From contig NZ_CP036515.1 of NCBI RefSeq assembly GCF_004323635.1, forward strand, positions 2,233,501 through 2,297,500: a stretch of 64,000 nucleotides of DNA. Direction: 5' to 3'. Below, piece after piece: positions 44,141-53,141 of the stretch; the stretch's first letter is position 1, and every line of letters begins with the position of its first letter. Source of the stretch: Lichenihabitans psoromatis (GTDB lineage Bacteria > Pseudomonadota > Alphaproteobacteria > Rhizobiales > Beijerinckiaceae). Position numbers and translations under genes: made by a program. Under the pieces are notes generated by a model. It was not told the DNA's origin and searched no databases. It was given only the letters and a program-made list of their open reading frames with translations.

Positions 44141-44472
44141 AACAGTCGAGTCCAGAGGGCGAACGAGCGGCGCATCGCCGGACGTCGGGTGTGGCGGCTC
44201 ACGTGCATCAATCGCGTGATGCGACGGGTTTGGCGGCCAGATCGAGCTCGTGCCGACTTGAATGTCGGCCGATCAGCAGTGGATAGCCGAATTCCGCTGT
44301 TTTTAAAAGCGTTGCGCGCAGACACGCCATCGCGGTGATCGACGCGTCTCGGAGATGTGGAGGGCGCGACCAGTCGACACTCGCTTTTATGGTCAAGCAG
44401 ACTATGATTCAGGCATCGAGATGGACAAGACCGGGGCGCGGCATGCGCCTGGGCGCCGGGAGGATGAGCAGC
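44141..44472. other. Divergent intergenic region between obgE and glcD
   Basis: 332 bases with the promoters of obgE (minus) and glcD (plus). A 62-codon minus-strand frame (44208-44396) ends in a [13 protein letters not shown] stretch but has no start signal or convincing family. No other feature is seen. Confidence 0.35.
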
Positions 44473-45909
44473 ATGACCGCCATTGCGTTTCCGCTTCCGG
44501 ACGCTGGGATCATGGCGCGCCGCGATGAGATCGTCGCGGGTCTCGCGACGTTGGTGCCGTTCGACTGCCTCATCACATCCATGAACGAGCGTCGTGCTTT
44601 CGAGACGGATGGGCTGACAGGGTACCGGAAAGTGCCGCTCGCGGTGGTGCTACCCCGCAACACCGAGGAGGTGGCGGCCGTGATGCGGTATTGCCATCAG
44701 CAGTGCGTCAAGGTTGTGCCGCGTGGGGCCGGAACGTCGCTCAGCGGCGGCGCCATTCCGCAGGAGGACGCCGTGGTGATCGGCATCGCCAAGATGAACC
44801 GGATCCTCGACATCGATTATGCCAACCGCGCCGCAAGGGTCGAGGCCGGCGTCACCAATCTCAGCATCACCGGAGCGGTCGTGCACGAGGGCTTTTTCTA
44901 CGCGCCCGACCCGTCTTCGCAACTCGCCTGCACCATCGCGGGCAATATCGGCATGAATTCGGGCGGAGCGCATTGCCTCAAATATGGGGTCACGGCCAAT
45001 AACGTGCTCGGCGTTCGCATGGTGCTGGCGGATGGCACCATCGTGGACATCGGAGGCGAGCATCTCGATGCCGAGGGGCTCGATCTTCTGGCGTTGGTGA
45101 TCGGCTCGGAAGGGCAACTCGGCATGGTGACCGAGGCCACGGTGCGGATTTTGCGCTCGGCCGAGGGCGCCCAGCCGGTGTTATTCGGCTTCGCATCGAC
45201 CGAAGAGGCGGGGGCGGCGGTCGCGGCCATCATTGGCGCTGGGATCATCCCGGTCGCCATGGAATATATGGATCGGCTGGCGATCCAGATTTGCGAGGAT
45301 TTCGCCCATGCGGGCTATCCGCTTGATGCCGAGGCCATGCTGATCATCGAGGTCGAAGGCTCCGAGGACGAAATGGCGGCCCAACTCGGCCGCATCATCG
45401 CGATCGCCAAGCAGCATGGCGTCAAGACCGTCAAGGAAAGCCGCTCCGCCATGGAGACGGCCGCGATCTGGAAGGGGCGCAAATCTGCCTTTGGCGCGAC
45501 CGGCAAGGTGGCGGATTACATTTGCATGGACGGCACTATCCCGACCGGCCGCTTGCCCGACGTGCTGGCCCGGATCACGGCGATCTGCGACGGGCATGGG
45601 CTGCGGGCCGCCAACGTGTTTCATGCCGGCGACGGCAATCTGCACCCGCTGGTGCTCTATAACATCAACGATCCGGCCGAGCAGGAGAAGGCCGAGGACG
45701 CGGGCAATCAGATCCTAAAGCTCTGCGTCGAAGTGGGGGGCTGCCTGACCGGTGAACATGGCGTCGGGATTGAAAAGCGCGATCTGATGACCTGCCAGTT
45801 CTCGACCATCGACCTCGATCAGCAGATGCGGGTCAGGGCCGTGTTCGACCCCGGCTGGCGGCTCAACCCCGCCAAGGTGTTCCCGCTCGAGGGGCGGTTC
45901 ACCGCGTGA
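44473..45909 (+). CDS. glcD: Glycolate oxidase subunit GlcD
   Basis: About 478 residues. It has the FAD-binding PCMH domain (VVPRGAGTSLSGGAIP near residue 77, CTIAGNIGMNSGG) and a C-terminal cap with the HAGDGNLHPLVLYN and GGCLTGEHGVGIEKRDLM motifs of the GlcD/D-lactate dehydrogenase family. It oxidises glycolate to glyoxylate together with GlcE and GlcF. ATG 44473 is favoured because GGGAGG lies nine bases before it; ATG 44464 directly abuts that site. Confidence 0.9.
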   Translation: MTAIAFPLPDAGIMARRDEIVAGLATLVPFDCLITSMNERRAFETDGLTGYRKVPLAVVLPRNTEEVAAVMRYCHQQCVKVVPRGAGTSLSGGAIPQEDAVVIGIAKMNRILDIDYANRAARVEAGVTNLSITGAVVHEGFFYAPDPSSQLACTIAGNIGMNSGGAHCLKYGVTANNVLGVRMVLADGTIVDIGGEHLDAEGLDLLALVIGSEGQLGMVTEATVRILRSAEGAQPVLFGFASTEEAGAAVAAIIGAGIIPVAMEYMDRLAIQICEDFAHAGYPLDAEAMLIIEVEGSEDEMAAQLGRIIAIAKQHGVKTVKESRSAMETAAIWKGRKSAFGATGKVADYICMDGTIPTGRLPDVLARITAICDGHGLRAANVFHAGDGNLHPLVLYNINDPAEQEKAEDAGNQILKLCVEVGGCLTGEHGVGIEKRDLMTCQFSTIDLDQQMRVRAVFDPGWRLNPAKVFPLEGRFTA

Positions 45910-47096
45910 GCGACATCCTGTGTCCGAACGACGAGGCCGAGGCCGCCGACGCCATCCGCGACGCAGCGTCTCGCCGCATGACGCTTCGGATCGAAGGCGG
46001 CGGAACCCGGGCGGGCCTCGGTCGGCCTGTCGATGCGGCGAGGGTTCTGTCCTCCTCGCGGTTGAGCGGCGTCACGCTGCAGGAGCCATCCGAATTGGTC
46101 ATCTCGGCCCGCGCCGGAACGCCCTTGTCGGATCTCGAGGATGCTTTGGCCACGACAGGCCAAATGCTGCCGTTCGAGCCGGTCGATCTCTGCGGACTTT
46201 ATGGAACCTCCGGCCGTTCGACGGTCGGCGGCGTCGTGGCCGGCAACTGGTCGGGCCCGCGCCGGATCTCGGCGGGTGCCACGCGGGATCACGTGATCGG
46301 CGTCCGCTTCGTCAATGGACGGGGCGAGATGGTTAAATCGGGCGGCCGGGTCATGAAAAACGTCACGGGCCTCGATCTGTCGAAGCTGATGTGCGGCGCG
46401 CATGGCACGCTCGGCTTCTTGACCGAGATCACCTTCAAGGTTCTGCCACGACCCGAGACCGAAGCGACTCTCGTGCTGCGCGGGCTCGACGATCATCGCG
46501 CGATTCCGGCTCTGGCGAAGGCACTCGGCTCGCCCTTCGAGGTGACCGGCGCGGCGCATCTCCCGGCCGGGATCGACGGCGCGGAGGCCCGCACCCTGAT
46601 CCGCATCGAAAACTTCGCCGCCTCGGTCGATTACCGCTTCGCGCGTTTGGCTGCGTTGCTCCAGAGCGACGGCCCCAGCGAGCGGCTCGACGCCGCGACA
46701 TCATCGGCGCTGTGGCGACGCGTCCGCGACGTGACGCTTCTGTCCGAACCGCGCGAGGCGGCGATCTGGAAGCTGTCGGTCGCGCCGACACGCGGCCCCA
46801 GCGCCGCTCATCTGATCGGCAATCACGTGGCCGGGCGCTGCTATTACGATTGGGGCGGTGGGTTGATCTGGCTCGCGACCTCAGCGGCCGGCGATGCCGG
46901 GGCGGCCGCGATCCGCCAGGCCCTGACCGTCACAGGGGGGCATGCCACCTTGGTTCGGGCGCCCGACTATGTTCGGGCGCGGGTGGACGTCTTCCAGCCG
47001 CTGTCGGCGCCGTTGATGACCATCACGACCGGCCTCAAGGCTAGCTTCGACCCCGCCGCACTCCTCAATCCAGGCCGTATGTACGCCGGCTGTTGA
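45906..47096 (+). CDS. glcE: Glycolate oxidase subunit GlcE
   Basis: A 396-residue FAD-binding subunit with a shortened PCMH domain: LRIEGGGTRAGLG near residue 26, TVGGVVAGNWSGPRRISAG and GGRVMKNVTGLDLSKL. The C-terminal PGRMYAGC is typical of GlcE. The start is GTG 45906, overlapping the glcD stop by four bases (GTGA). Confidence 0.9.
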   Translation: MSDILCPNDEAEAADAIRDAASRRMTLRIEGGGTRAGLGRPVDAARVLSSSRLSGVTLQEPSELVISARAGTPLSDLEDALATTGQMLPFEPVDLCGLYGTSGRSTVGGVVAGNWSGPRRISAGATRDHVIGVRFVNGRGEMVKSGGRVMKNVTGLDLSKLMCGAHGTLGFLTEITFKVLPRPETEATLVLRGLDDHRAIPALAKALGSPFEVTGAAHLPAGIDGAEARTLIRIENFAASVDYRFARLAALLQSDGPSERLDAATSSALWRRVRDVTLLSEPREAAIWKLSVAPTRGPSAAHLIGNHVAGRCYYDWGGGLIWLATSAAGDAGAAAIRQALTVTGGHATLVRAPDYVRARVDVFQPLSAPLMTITTGLKASFDPAALLNPGRMYAGC

Positions 47097-47134
47097 GGCC
47101 GCCCGTCCGTCCATCATCGAGGCGCTTTCCCGCC

Positions 47135-48469
47135 ATGCAAACCAAATTCGATGCCGTCGCGCTGGCCGATCCCCACACACGGGAGTCGGAGAAGATCCTC
47201 CGGACTTGCGTGCATTGCGGGTTCTGCACCGCAACCTGTCCGACCTACCTGCTGCTTGGCGACGAACTCGATAGCCCACGCGGCCGCATTTATCTCATCA
47301 AGGACATGCTGGAAGGCGGCAAGCCCGCCACGGCCGATGTGGTCAAGCACCTCGACCGCTGCCTGTCTTGCCTGTCCTGCATGACGACCTGCCCCTCCGG
47401 CGTGCATTACATGCACCTCATCGATCATGCCCGGTTGCATATCGAGAAGACCTACGACCGACCGTTCGGCGACAAGCTCGTCCGTTCGGTCTTGGCGTTT
47501 GTGCTGCCGCATCGGGGACGGTTTCGTCTCGCGTTGCAGGCCGCACGGCTCGGCAAGCCGCTGCGGCCGCTCGTCGCTCGGCTTCCGGCTGTCGGCGCGC
47601 GGCTGGCCGCTATGCTGGATCTGGCGCCGATCAATCTGCCAGCTCCGCTGCCACCTGCCAGCACCCGCGCCTCGGTGGATGCGGCTCCCCGCAAACGCGT
47701 CGCGCTGCTGACCGGCTGCGCCCAGCCGGTGCTGAACCCCGGCATCAATGCGGCGACCATGCGGTTGCTCGACCGATCCGGCGTCGAGGTCGTGCTGCCC
47801 AAGGGGGAGGGCTGCTGCGGCGCGCTGGTGCATCACATGGGTCGGGAGACCGAGGCCCTCGGCTTCGCTCGGCGTAATGTCGACATCTGGACCCGCGAGA
47901 TCGAAGCCGGCGGCCTCGACGCCATCTTGATCACGGCGTCGGGTTGCGGCACCACGATCAAGGACTACGGCTTCATGCTGCGCGAGGATGCAGCCTATGC
48001 CGAGAAAGCCAAGCGCGTGTCGACGCTCGCCAAGGACATCACCGAATATCTCGTTGGGCTCGACCTCAAGCCGCGGCGGGCCACCGGCCAGGTCGTGGCT
48101 TATCATTCGGCCTGTTCGATGCAGCATGGGCAGAAGCTCGGCGACCTCCCGAAGCGGCTGCTGAAACAGGCCGGCTTCGTGGTCAAGGATGTGCCGGAGG
48201 GGCATATCTGCTGTGGGTCGGCCGGCACCTATAATATTCTACAGCCCGAGATCGCGGCGCAGCTCCGCGCCCGCAAGGTTGCCAATATCGAGCGCATGGC
48301 GCCCCAGGTGATCGCCACCGGCAATATCGGTTGCATGACGCAGATCGGGCTCGGCACCGCGATCCCCATCCTGCACACGATCGAACTCATCGATTGGGCG
48401 ACAGGAGGGCCCCGGCCCGCCGGGATGGCCGGCTTGGCGGACGAACCGAGGCTGGTCGCCACCGAATAA
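47135..48469 (+). CDS. glcF: Glycolate oxidase iron-sulfur subunit GlcF
   Basis: A 444-residue subunit. Two 4Fe-4S ferredoxin motifs, CVHCGFCTATCPTY and CLSCLSCMTTCPSG, lie in the first 90 residues. Two CCG-type cysteine-rich domains follow (LTGCAQPVLNPGINAATMR, EGCCGALVHHMGRE; HSACSMQHGQKL, GHICCGSAGTYN). It passes electrons from GlcDE to the quinone pool at the inner membrane. The start is ATG 47135, 38 bases after glcE. Confidence 0.9.
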   Translation: MQTKFDAVALADPHTRESEKILRTCVHCGFCTATCPTYLLLGDELDSPRGRIYLIKDMLEGGKPATADVVKHLDRCLSCLSCMTTCPSGVHYMHLIDHARLHIEKTYDRPFGDKLVRSVLAFVLPHRGRFRLALQAARLGKPLRPLVARLPAVGARLAAMLDLAPINLPAPLPPASTRASVDAAPRKRVALLTGCAQPVLNPGINAATMRLLDRSGVEVVLPKGEGCCGALVHHMGRETEALGFARRNVDIWTREIEAGGLDAILITASGCGTTIKDYGFMLREDAAYAEKAKRVSTLAKDITEYLVGLDLKPRRATGQVVAYHSACSMQHGQKLGDLPKRLLKQAGFVVKDVPEGHICCGSAGTYNILQPEIAAQLRARKVANIERMAPQVIATGNIGCMTQIGLGTAIPILHTIELIDWATGGPRPAGMAGLADEPRLVATE

Positions 48470-48625
48470 TCACCGTGACCCTGCATCCTCTTCGATCGAC
48501 CGTCGGTTGATTGGTGGGAGCAGATGCCCGCCGGATGTCGCGCCAACGCGGCACCCCTAGCGGCGCCATCGGCGCTTCCCATATCTGCCTCGGGCGTCGT
48601 CGCCCGGTTTTGAGAGAGACGTGTC

Positions 48626-49462
48626 ATGACTCCCGAAGAACGCCAGTTGCTGTCAGGTTTGTTCGACCGTATTCACGGCGCGGCTGCTCAACCGCGTGAT
48701 CGCGATGCCGAGGCTTTCATCGCCGACGCGACAAAGGCGCAGCCTTATGCGCCTTATCTTTTGGCCCAGACCGTCATCGTTCAGGAGCAGGCGCTGCGCG
48801 CCGCGAACGAGCGCCTTCAGCAGCTGGAAGAACAAGTTCGCCAGGGTGGCGTGCCGCAGCAGGGCGACACGAGCTTTCTCGGGAGCATCGGCAAGTCGTT
48901 GTTCGGCGGTGGAGCGTCTCAGGAGCCGCCGCGGCAGTCGGTTCCCTCGACAGGCTACGGGCAGCAGGACCCGGGCAGCCAACGTCCGGGTGGCCCGTGG
49001 GGTCAAGCCGCGCAGCAGGGCAGTTATGCCCCTCAGCAGGGGTATGCCCCTCAGCAGGGGTATGCGCCTCAGCAGGGCTACGCCCCTCAGCAAGGGTATG
49101 CGCCGCAGCAGGGCTACGCGCCGCAACAGGGTGGTTTTGGCGGAGCCCCGCAGCAAGGCGGCGGCTTTTTGAAGGGCGCGCTTGGTGCGGCGGCCGGTGT
49201 GGCTGGCGGCGTGTTGCTGGCGGATTCGATCAAGGGGCTGTTCGGCGGACATAATAATCCGTTCGGCATCGCGTCTGGCGCGGGTCTGGGCGGCATGGGG
49301 CAGCCCGGCGGCGAGACGGTCGTCAACAACTTTTACGGTGACGACAATAACGGCGGTGCGACCCCGACCGCAGCCGACGATGCCCAGCAGGATTTCCTGC
49401 AGGATACGTCGGACGATTTTGCCGGCGGCGGCAGCGACAACGACGATAGCTACAACGTCTAA
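48626..49462 (+). CDS. DUF2076 protein with YAPQQG tandem repeats
   Basis: A 278-residue protein. The N-terminal DUF2076 helix is MTPEERQLLSGLFDRI to AQTVIVQEQALRAAN, followed by a coiled-coil-like LQQLEEQV. The middle is a low-complexity PQQG region with six consecutive YAPQQG units. A glycine-rich hydrophobic stretch (GALGAAAGVAGGVLLAD) and an acidic D/N-rich tail end it. Probably a periplasmic ligand-binding or envelope-associated protein; function unknown. Confidence 0.82.
   Translation: MTPEERQLLSGLFDRIHGAAAQPRDRDAEAFIADATKAQPYAPYLLAQTVIVQEQALRAANERLQQLEEQVRQGGVPQQGDTSFLGSIGKSLFGGGASQEPPRQSVPSTGYGQQDPGSQRPGGPWGQAAQQGSYAPQQGYAPQQGYAPQQGYAPQQGYAPQQGYAPQQGGFGGAPQQGGGFLKGALGAAAGVAGGVLLADSIKGLFGGHNNPFGIASGAGLGGMGQPGGETVVNNFYGDDNNGGATPTAADDAQQDFLQDTSDDFAGGGSDNDDSYNV
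49025..49132 (+). repeat. Six 18-bp coding repeats in the DUF2076 gene
   Basis: Six in-frame copies of an 18-base unit (TATGCCCCTCAGCAGGGG and near variants), each encoding YAPQQG. Copies 1 and 2 are identical, so slippage-driven length variation is likely between strains. Confidence 0.9.
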
Positions 49463-49602
49463 GCAACCCTGCCATCCGCTTGCATCCGCGAGCGGCATGA
49501 CTTAATCGGCGGAGCCCTTGTCAAGCGGGGGCTCTGTCTGCGTTCAGCAATATACTGGCGACGTCTCTGTCGCGCGCCATGTCTCCGACGAGTTAAAACA
49601 TC

Positions 49603-50481
49603 TTGATCGACGAAGCTCTGCGCATCGACGCTCACCAACATTATTGGGACCCGGCCCGCGGGGACTATTTTTGGATGGTCCCCGGCGGCAAACTCGATCG
49701 TGTGTTCGCCCCGAGCGATCTCCGTCCATGCCTCGCCCGCAACAAGATCGGCGGCACCGTGCTGATCCAGGCGGCGCCGACGCTCGAGGAAACCGATTAC
49801 CTTCTCGATATCGCCGATCGCGAGCCGACCGTGATGGGCGTCGTCGGGTGGATTGACTTTGAGGATCGGTCGCATCTCGCGGCGCTCGAACGCTTTCGGA
49901 AAAATCCGAAGTTCAAGGGCATCCGGCCCATGATCCAGGATATCGCGGACCCCAAATGGGTCATGCATCCAAATCTGTCCTGGGCGTTCGACGCTCTGGT
50001 CGAGTATGGGCTATGTTTCGATGCCCTGCTTCACCCCCAGCACATTCTTCCGCTGCTGAAGCGGTTGTTGCGCTACCCGAACCTCAAGGTCGTAATCGAC
50101 CATGGCGCGCGTCCGCAGATTCGGGACGAGGCGTTCTCGACATGGGCGGCCGACATCGCTCGGCTGGCGCGGGAATCCTCGGCCTTCGTCAAGCTCTCGG
50201 GCCTCACGACGGAAGCGGGTCCAGAATGGACCGAGCATGACCTCGAGCCTTATGCGAGCCACATCCTCAACACGTTCGGACCCGAGCGCGTCATGTTCGG
50301 CTCCGACTGGCCCGTCTGTCTCCGAGCCTCCTCCTATGACCGGTGGGTGGATGCCGCGTCGGCGCTGACGGCGTCCTATTCGGATGCGGAGCGCGCCGCC
50401 GTCTTCGGCGGGAACGCCAAGGCGTTTTATGGCCTCGACGACCTGACGGCTGCGGTTGGCCCGGGCCTCATTAAGGCCTAA
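49603..50481 (+). CDS. Amidohydrolase-2 family lactonase (L-fuconolactonase-like)
   Basis: A 292-residue TIM-barrel metal hydrolase. The HxH motif IDAHQHYWDP is at the N-terminus, followed by FKGIRPMIQD, KVVIDHGARP and the catalytic Asp in RVMFGSDWPVCL, all in the order of L-fuconolactonase/PDC-lactonase proteins. The start is TTG 49603; no ATG fits. Converges on the LysR gene, overlapping it by four bases at the ends. The lactone substrate is unknown. Confidence 0.82.
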   Translation: MIDEALRIDAHQHYWDPARGDYFWMVPGGKLDRVFAPSDLRPCLARNKIGGTVLIQAAPTLEETDYLLDIADREPTVMGVVGWIDFEDRSHLAALERFRKNPKFKGIRPMIQDIADPKWVMHPNLSWAFDALVEYGLCFDALLHPQHILPLLKRLLRYPNLKVVIDHGARPQIRDEAFSTWAADIARLARESSAFVKLSGLTTEAGPEWTEHDLEPYASHILNTFGPERVMFGSDWPVCLRASSYDRWVDAASALTASYSDAERAAVFGGNAKAFYGLDDLTAAVGPGLIKA

Positions 50482-51374
50482 CCCGACACCACGGGCTGGA
50501 AGATGGCTTTCTCAGCCTCGACCGACGCCACGATGTGGTCGTGGACGGTCCGCACCCGCCCAAGGCCCCTAACGTCCTCGTGTTCGACGATCCAATAGCT
50601 GCGCTCGGCGCGCCGCTCGGGCAAAAGACGCACCAGATCCTGATGCTGCCCGGCAATAAAATCGTGCACGATGCCGATGCCAAGTCCGGAGCGGATCGCC
50701 TCCAATTGGCCGATCGCACTGGTGCATTGGAAGCTGGTCGGTGTGTCGTCGAACAGGGTTCGCACATAGTCGAGTGCCGACGAATAGGCATAATCCTCGA
50801 CATAGCCGATCAGGCGATGCTGGCGCAGAGCTGCGAGATCGAGCGGGGTTCCGTAGTGGTCGAGATAGGCCCGGTCCGCAAAGATGCCGAGCGAGTAATC
50901 CGTCAACTTTCGGGTCACGTAGCGACCGCTGTCGGGCTTCTGTAAGGCTACGAGAATGTCGGTTTCGCGCCGGGACAGCGGGATAACTTGCGGGGTGGGA
51001 ACGAGCTGCACCGTGATGGCCGGATGGCGCGCCGCGAAATCAGCAAAGCACCGCGCGAGATAATAGGTCGAGAAGCCATCCGGCGCGCCAATCCGCACGG
51101 TACCCGAAAGCTCGAAATCCTTGTCGGTGAGCTCGGACCGGACGCGCAGCACGTCGCTTTCGATCCGTTCGGCCGATTGCAGCAGCCGCTCGCCCGCCGC
51201 CGTCAGCGCCACGCCGGTCGTGCGCCGAACGAACAACTTGGCTTTGAGATCGCGCTCGAGCGCCGTGACACGCCGCCCGACCGTCGCGTGATCGAGGCCG
51301 AGCAAGCGCCCCGCCGCAACAAATTGGTTGCTGCGCGCGACCGCGAGAAAGACGCGCAGATCATCCCAATCCAT
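50478..51374 (-). CDS. LysR-family transcriptional regulator
   Basis: A 298-residue regulator. The winged helix at 1-60 includes DLRVFLAVARSNQFVAAGRLLGLDHATVGRRVTALE (read in parts). The effector domain starts at SGTVRIGAPDGFS. ATG 51372-51374 is used because the helix-turn-helix begins immediately; 17 extra upstream codons are unlikely. Divergent from mmsA, which it probably controls. Confidence 0.87.
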   Translation of the reverse strand: MDWDDLRVFLAVARSNQFVAAGRLLGLDHATVGRRVTALERDLKAKLFVRRTTGVALTAAGERLLQSAERIESDVLRVRSELTDKDFELSGTVRIGAPDGFSTYYLARCFADFAARHPAITVQLVPTPQVIPLSRRETDILVALQKPDSGRYVTRKLTDYSLGIFADRAYLDHYGTPLDLAALRQHRLIGYVEDYAYSSALDYVRTLFDDTPTSFQCTSAIGQLEAIRSGLGIGIVHDFIAGQHQDLVRLLPERRAERSYWIVEHEDVRGLGRVRTVHDHIVASVEAEKAIFQPVVSG

Positions 51375-51504
51375 CTTAGCCCAATTCTGCACAGCCGGTG
51401 CGCAAAACGCGCGATTGAGGCACAAGGATGAAACCCATTAGTGCTAGCGTCAAGATCGATCGGCCGGTCGGGCTAAGACCCGACACCATGTTTGGGAGAG
51501 CATC

Positions 51505-52998
51505 ATGACGGATTACGGGCATTTCATCGGCGGCCGACACCTGGCCGGCACCTCGGGCCGCTTTGCCGACGTCTTCGAACCGATGACGGGCGAGGTTGCG
51601 GGCCGCGTGGCGCTCGCGTCGCAAGAGGAGATCCGCGCGGCGGTCGCCAACTCGGCCGAGGCTCAGGTCAAATGGGCCGCCGTCAACCCGCAGCGCCGTG
51701 CACGTGTGTTGATGAAGTTTCTGGATCTCATCAACCAGAACATGGACGAGTTGGCCGAGTTACTGTCGCGCGAGCACGGCAAGACCGTCGCGGACGCCAA
51801 GGGCGACATCCAGCGCGGCTTCGAGGTTGTCGAATTCGCCTGCGGCGTTCCGCATCTGCTCAAGGGCGAATTCACCGACGGGGCAGGGCCGGGGATCGAC
51901 GCCTACGCCATGCGTCAGCCGCTCGGCGTCGTGGCCGGCATCACCCCATTTAACTTTCCGGCCATGATCCCGATGTGGAAGTTTGCGCCTGCCATCGCTT
52001 GCGGCAATGCCTTTATTCTCAAGCCGTCCGAGCGTGACCCCGGCGTGCCGATGCGCCTCGCCGAACTGATGATCGAGGCAGGTCTGCCGACCGGCATCCT
52101 CAATGTGGTCAATGGCGACAAGGTTGCGGTCGACGCGCTGCTCGACGATCCCGACATCAAGGCCATCGGCTTTGTGGGCTCGACCCCGATCGCCGAATAT
52201 ATTTACGCGCGGGGTGCGGCGTCCGGGAAGCGCGTCCATGCCTTCGGGGGCGCCAAGAACCACATGGTGATCATGCCGGATGCCGACATGGACCAGACGG
52301 TCGATGCCTTGATCGGCGCGGGATATGGGTCGGCCGGCGAACGCTGCATGGCAATTTCGGTGGCGGTGCCGGTCGGCAAGGGAACAGCCGACCGCCTGAT
52401 GGAAAAGCTCGTCCCGCGCGTCGAAGCGCTCAAGATCGGGCCATCGTCGGACGCCAGTGCGGATTACGGTCCGCTCGTCACGCAGGCCGCGGTCGACAAG
52501 GTGCGGTCCTATGTCGAGATCGGCCTCAAAGAAGGCGCGACCCTCGCGGTCGACGGACGCGGCTTCAAGATGCAGGGATACGAGAAGGGCTTCTATTTCG
52601 GCAGCTGCCTGTTCGACAACGTCACCAAGGACATGCGGATCTACAAGGAAGAGATCTTCGGCCCGGTTCTTTCGGTGGTGCGCGCCAAGACCTACGAGGA
52701 AGCTTTGTCGCTTTGTAACGACCACGAATACGGCAATGGCGTCGCGATCTTCACGCGCGATGGCGATGCAGCGCGCGACTTCGTCAGCAAAGTGCAGGTC
52801 GGCATGGTCGGGGTCAACGTGCCGATCCCCACGCCGCTGGCTTATTATTCCTTCGGCGGTTGGAAGCGGTCCTCGTTCGGCGACTTGAACCAGCATGGGC
52901 CGGATTCGATTCGGTTCTACACCAAGATGAAGACGGTCACGTCGCGTTGGCCGTCCGGCGTCAAGGAAGGTGCGGAATTCTCCATGCCAACGATGTGA
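51505..52998 (+). CDS. mmsA: Methylmalonate-semialdehyde dehydrogenase (CoA-acylating)
   Basis: A 497-residue aldehyde dehydrogenase. Family markers are GVVAGITPFNFPAMIPMW, GGAKNHMVIMPDAD and the catalytic cysteine in GSAGERCMAISVAVPVG. CoA-dependent MmsA enzymes lack the general-base Glu and have exactly this layout. It oxidises methylmalonate or malonate semialdehyde to propionyl-CoA or acetyl-CoA in valine and inositol breakdown. Starts after GGGAGAGCATC. Confidence 0.92.
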   Translation: MTDYGHFIGGRHLAGTSGRFADVFEPMTGEVAGRVALASQEEIRAAVANSAEAQVKWAAVNPQRRARVLMKFLDLINQNMDELAELLSREHGKTVADAKGDIQRGFEVVEFACGVPHLLKGEFTDGAGPGIDAYAMRQPLGVVAGITPFNFPAMIPMWKFAPAIACGNAFILKPSERDPGVPMRLAELMIEAGLPTGILNVVNGDKVAVDALLDDPDIKAIGFVGSTPIAEYIYARGAASGKRVHAFGGAKNHMVIMPDADMDQTVDALIGAGYGSAGERCMAISVAVPVGKGTADRLMEKLVPRVEALKIGPSSDASADYGPLVTQAAVDKVRSYVEIGLKEGATLAVDGRGFKMQGYEKGFYFGSCLFDNVTKDMRIYKEEIFGPVLSVVRAKTYEEALSLCNDHEYGNGVAIFTRDGDAARDFVSKVQVGMVGVNVPIPTPLAYYSFGGWKRSSFGDLNQHGPDSIRFYTKMKTVTSRWPSGVKEGAEFSMPTM

Positions 52999-53141
52999 CC
53001 GGCATGGTCGGCTGGGTTTGCCCGGGAGGCCGACGGCAGCCCCGGCCAGCCCCGCCGTTCTGCTTCCGTACTCTTTTACCGGCCCTTAATCCGCCTGCAT
53101 TACCGTCAAGACCATCCCCGGATCGGGGATTGAGACGCCAG

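Noticed and set aside
44208..44396. 62-codon minus-strand frame upstream of obgE
   Set aside because: A weak retropepsin-like GYPLLIGRH stretch, but no ribosome site, no catalytic motif and it fills a divergent promoter region.
52860..53141. In-frame upstream extension of the PBP1A gene
   Set aside because: It overlaps the mmsA C-terminus and lacks conserved residues; ATG 53142 is the earliest supported start.
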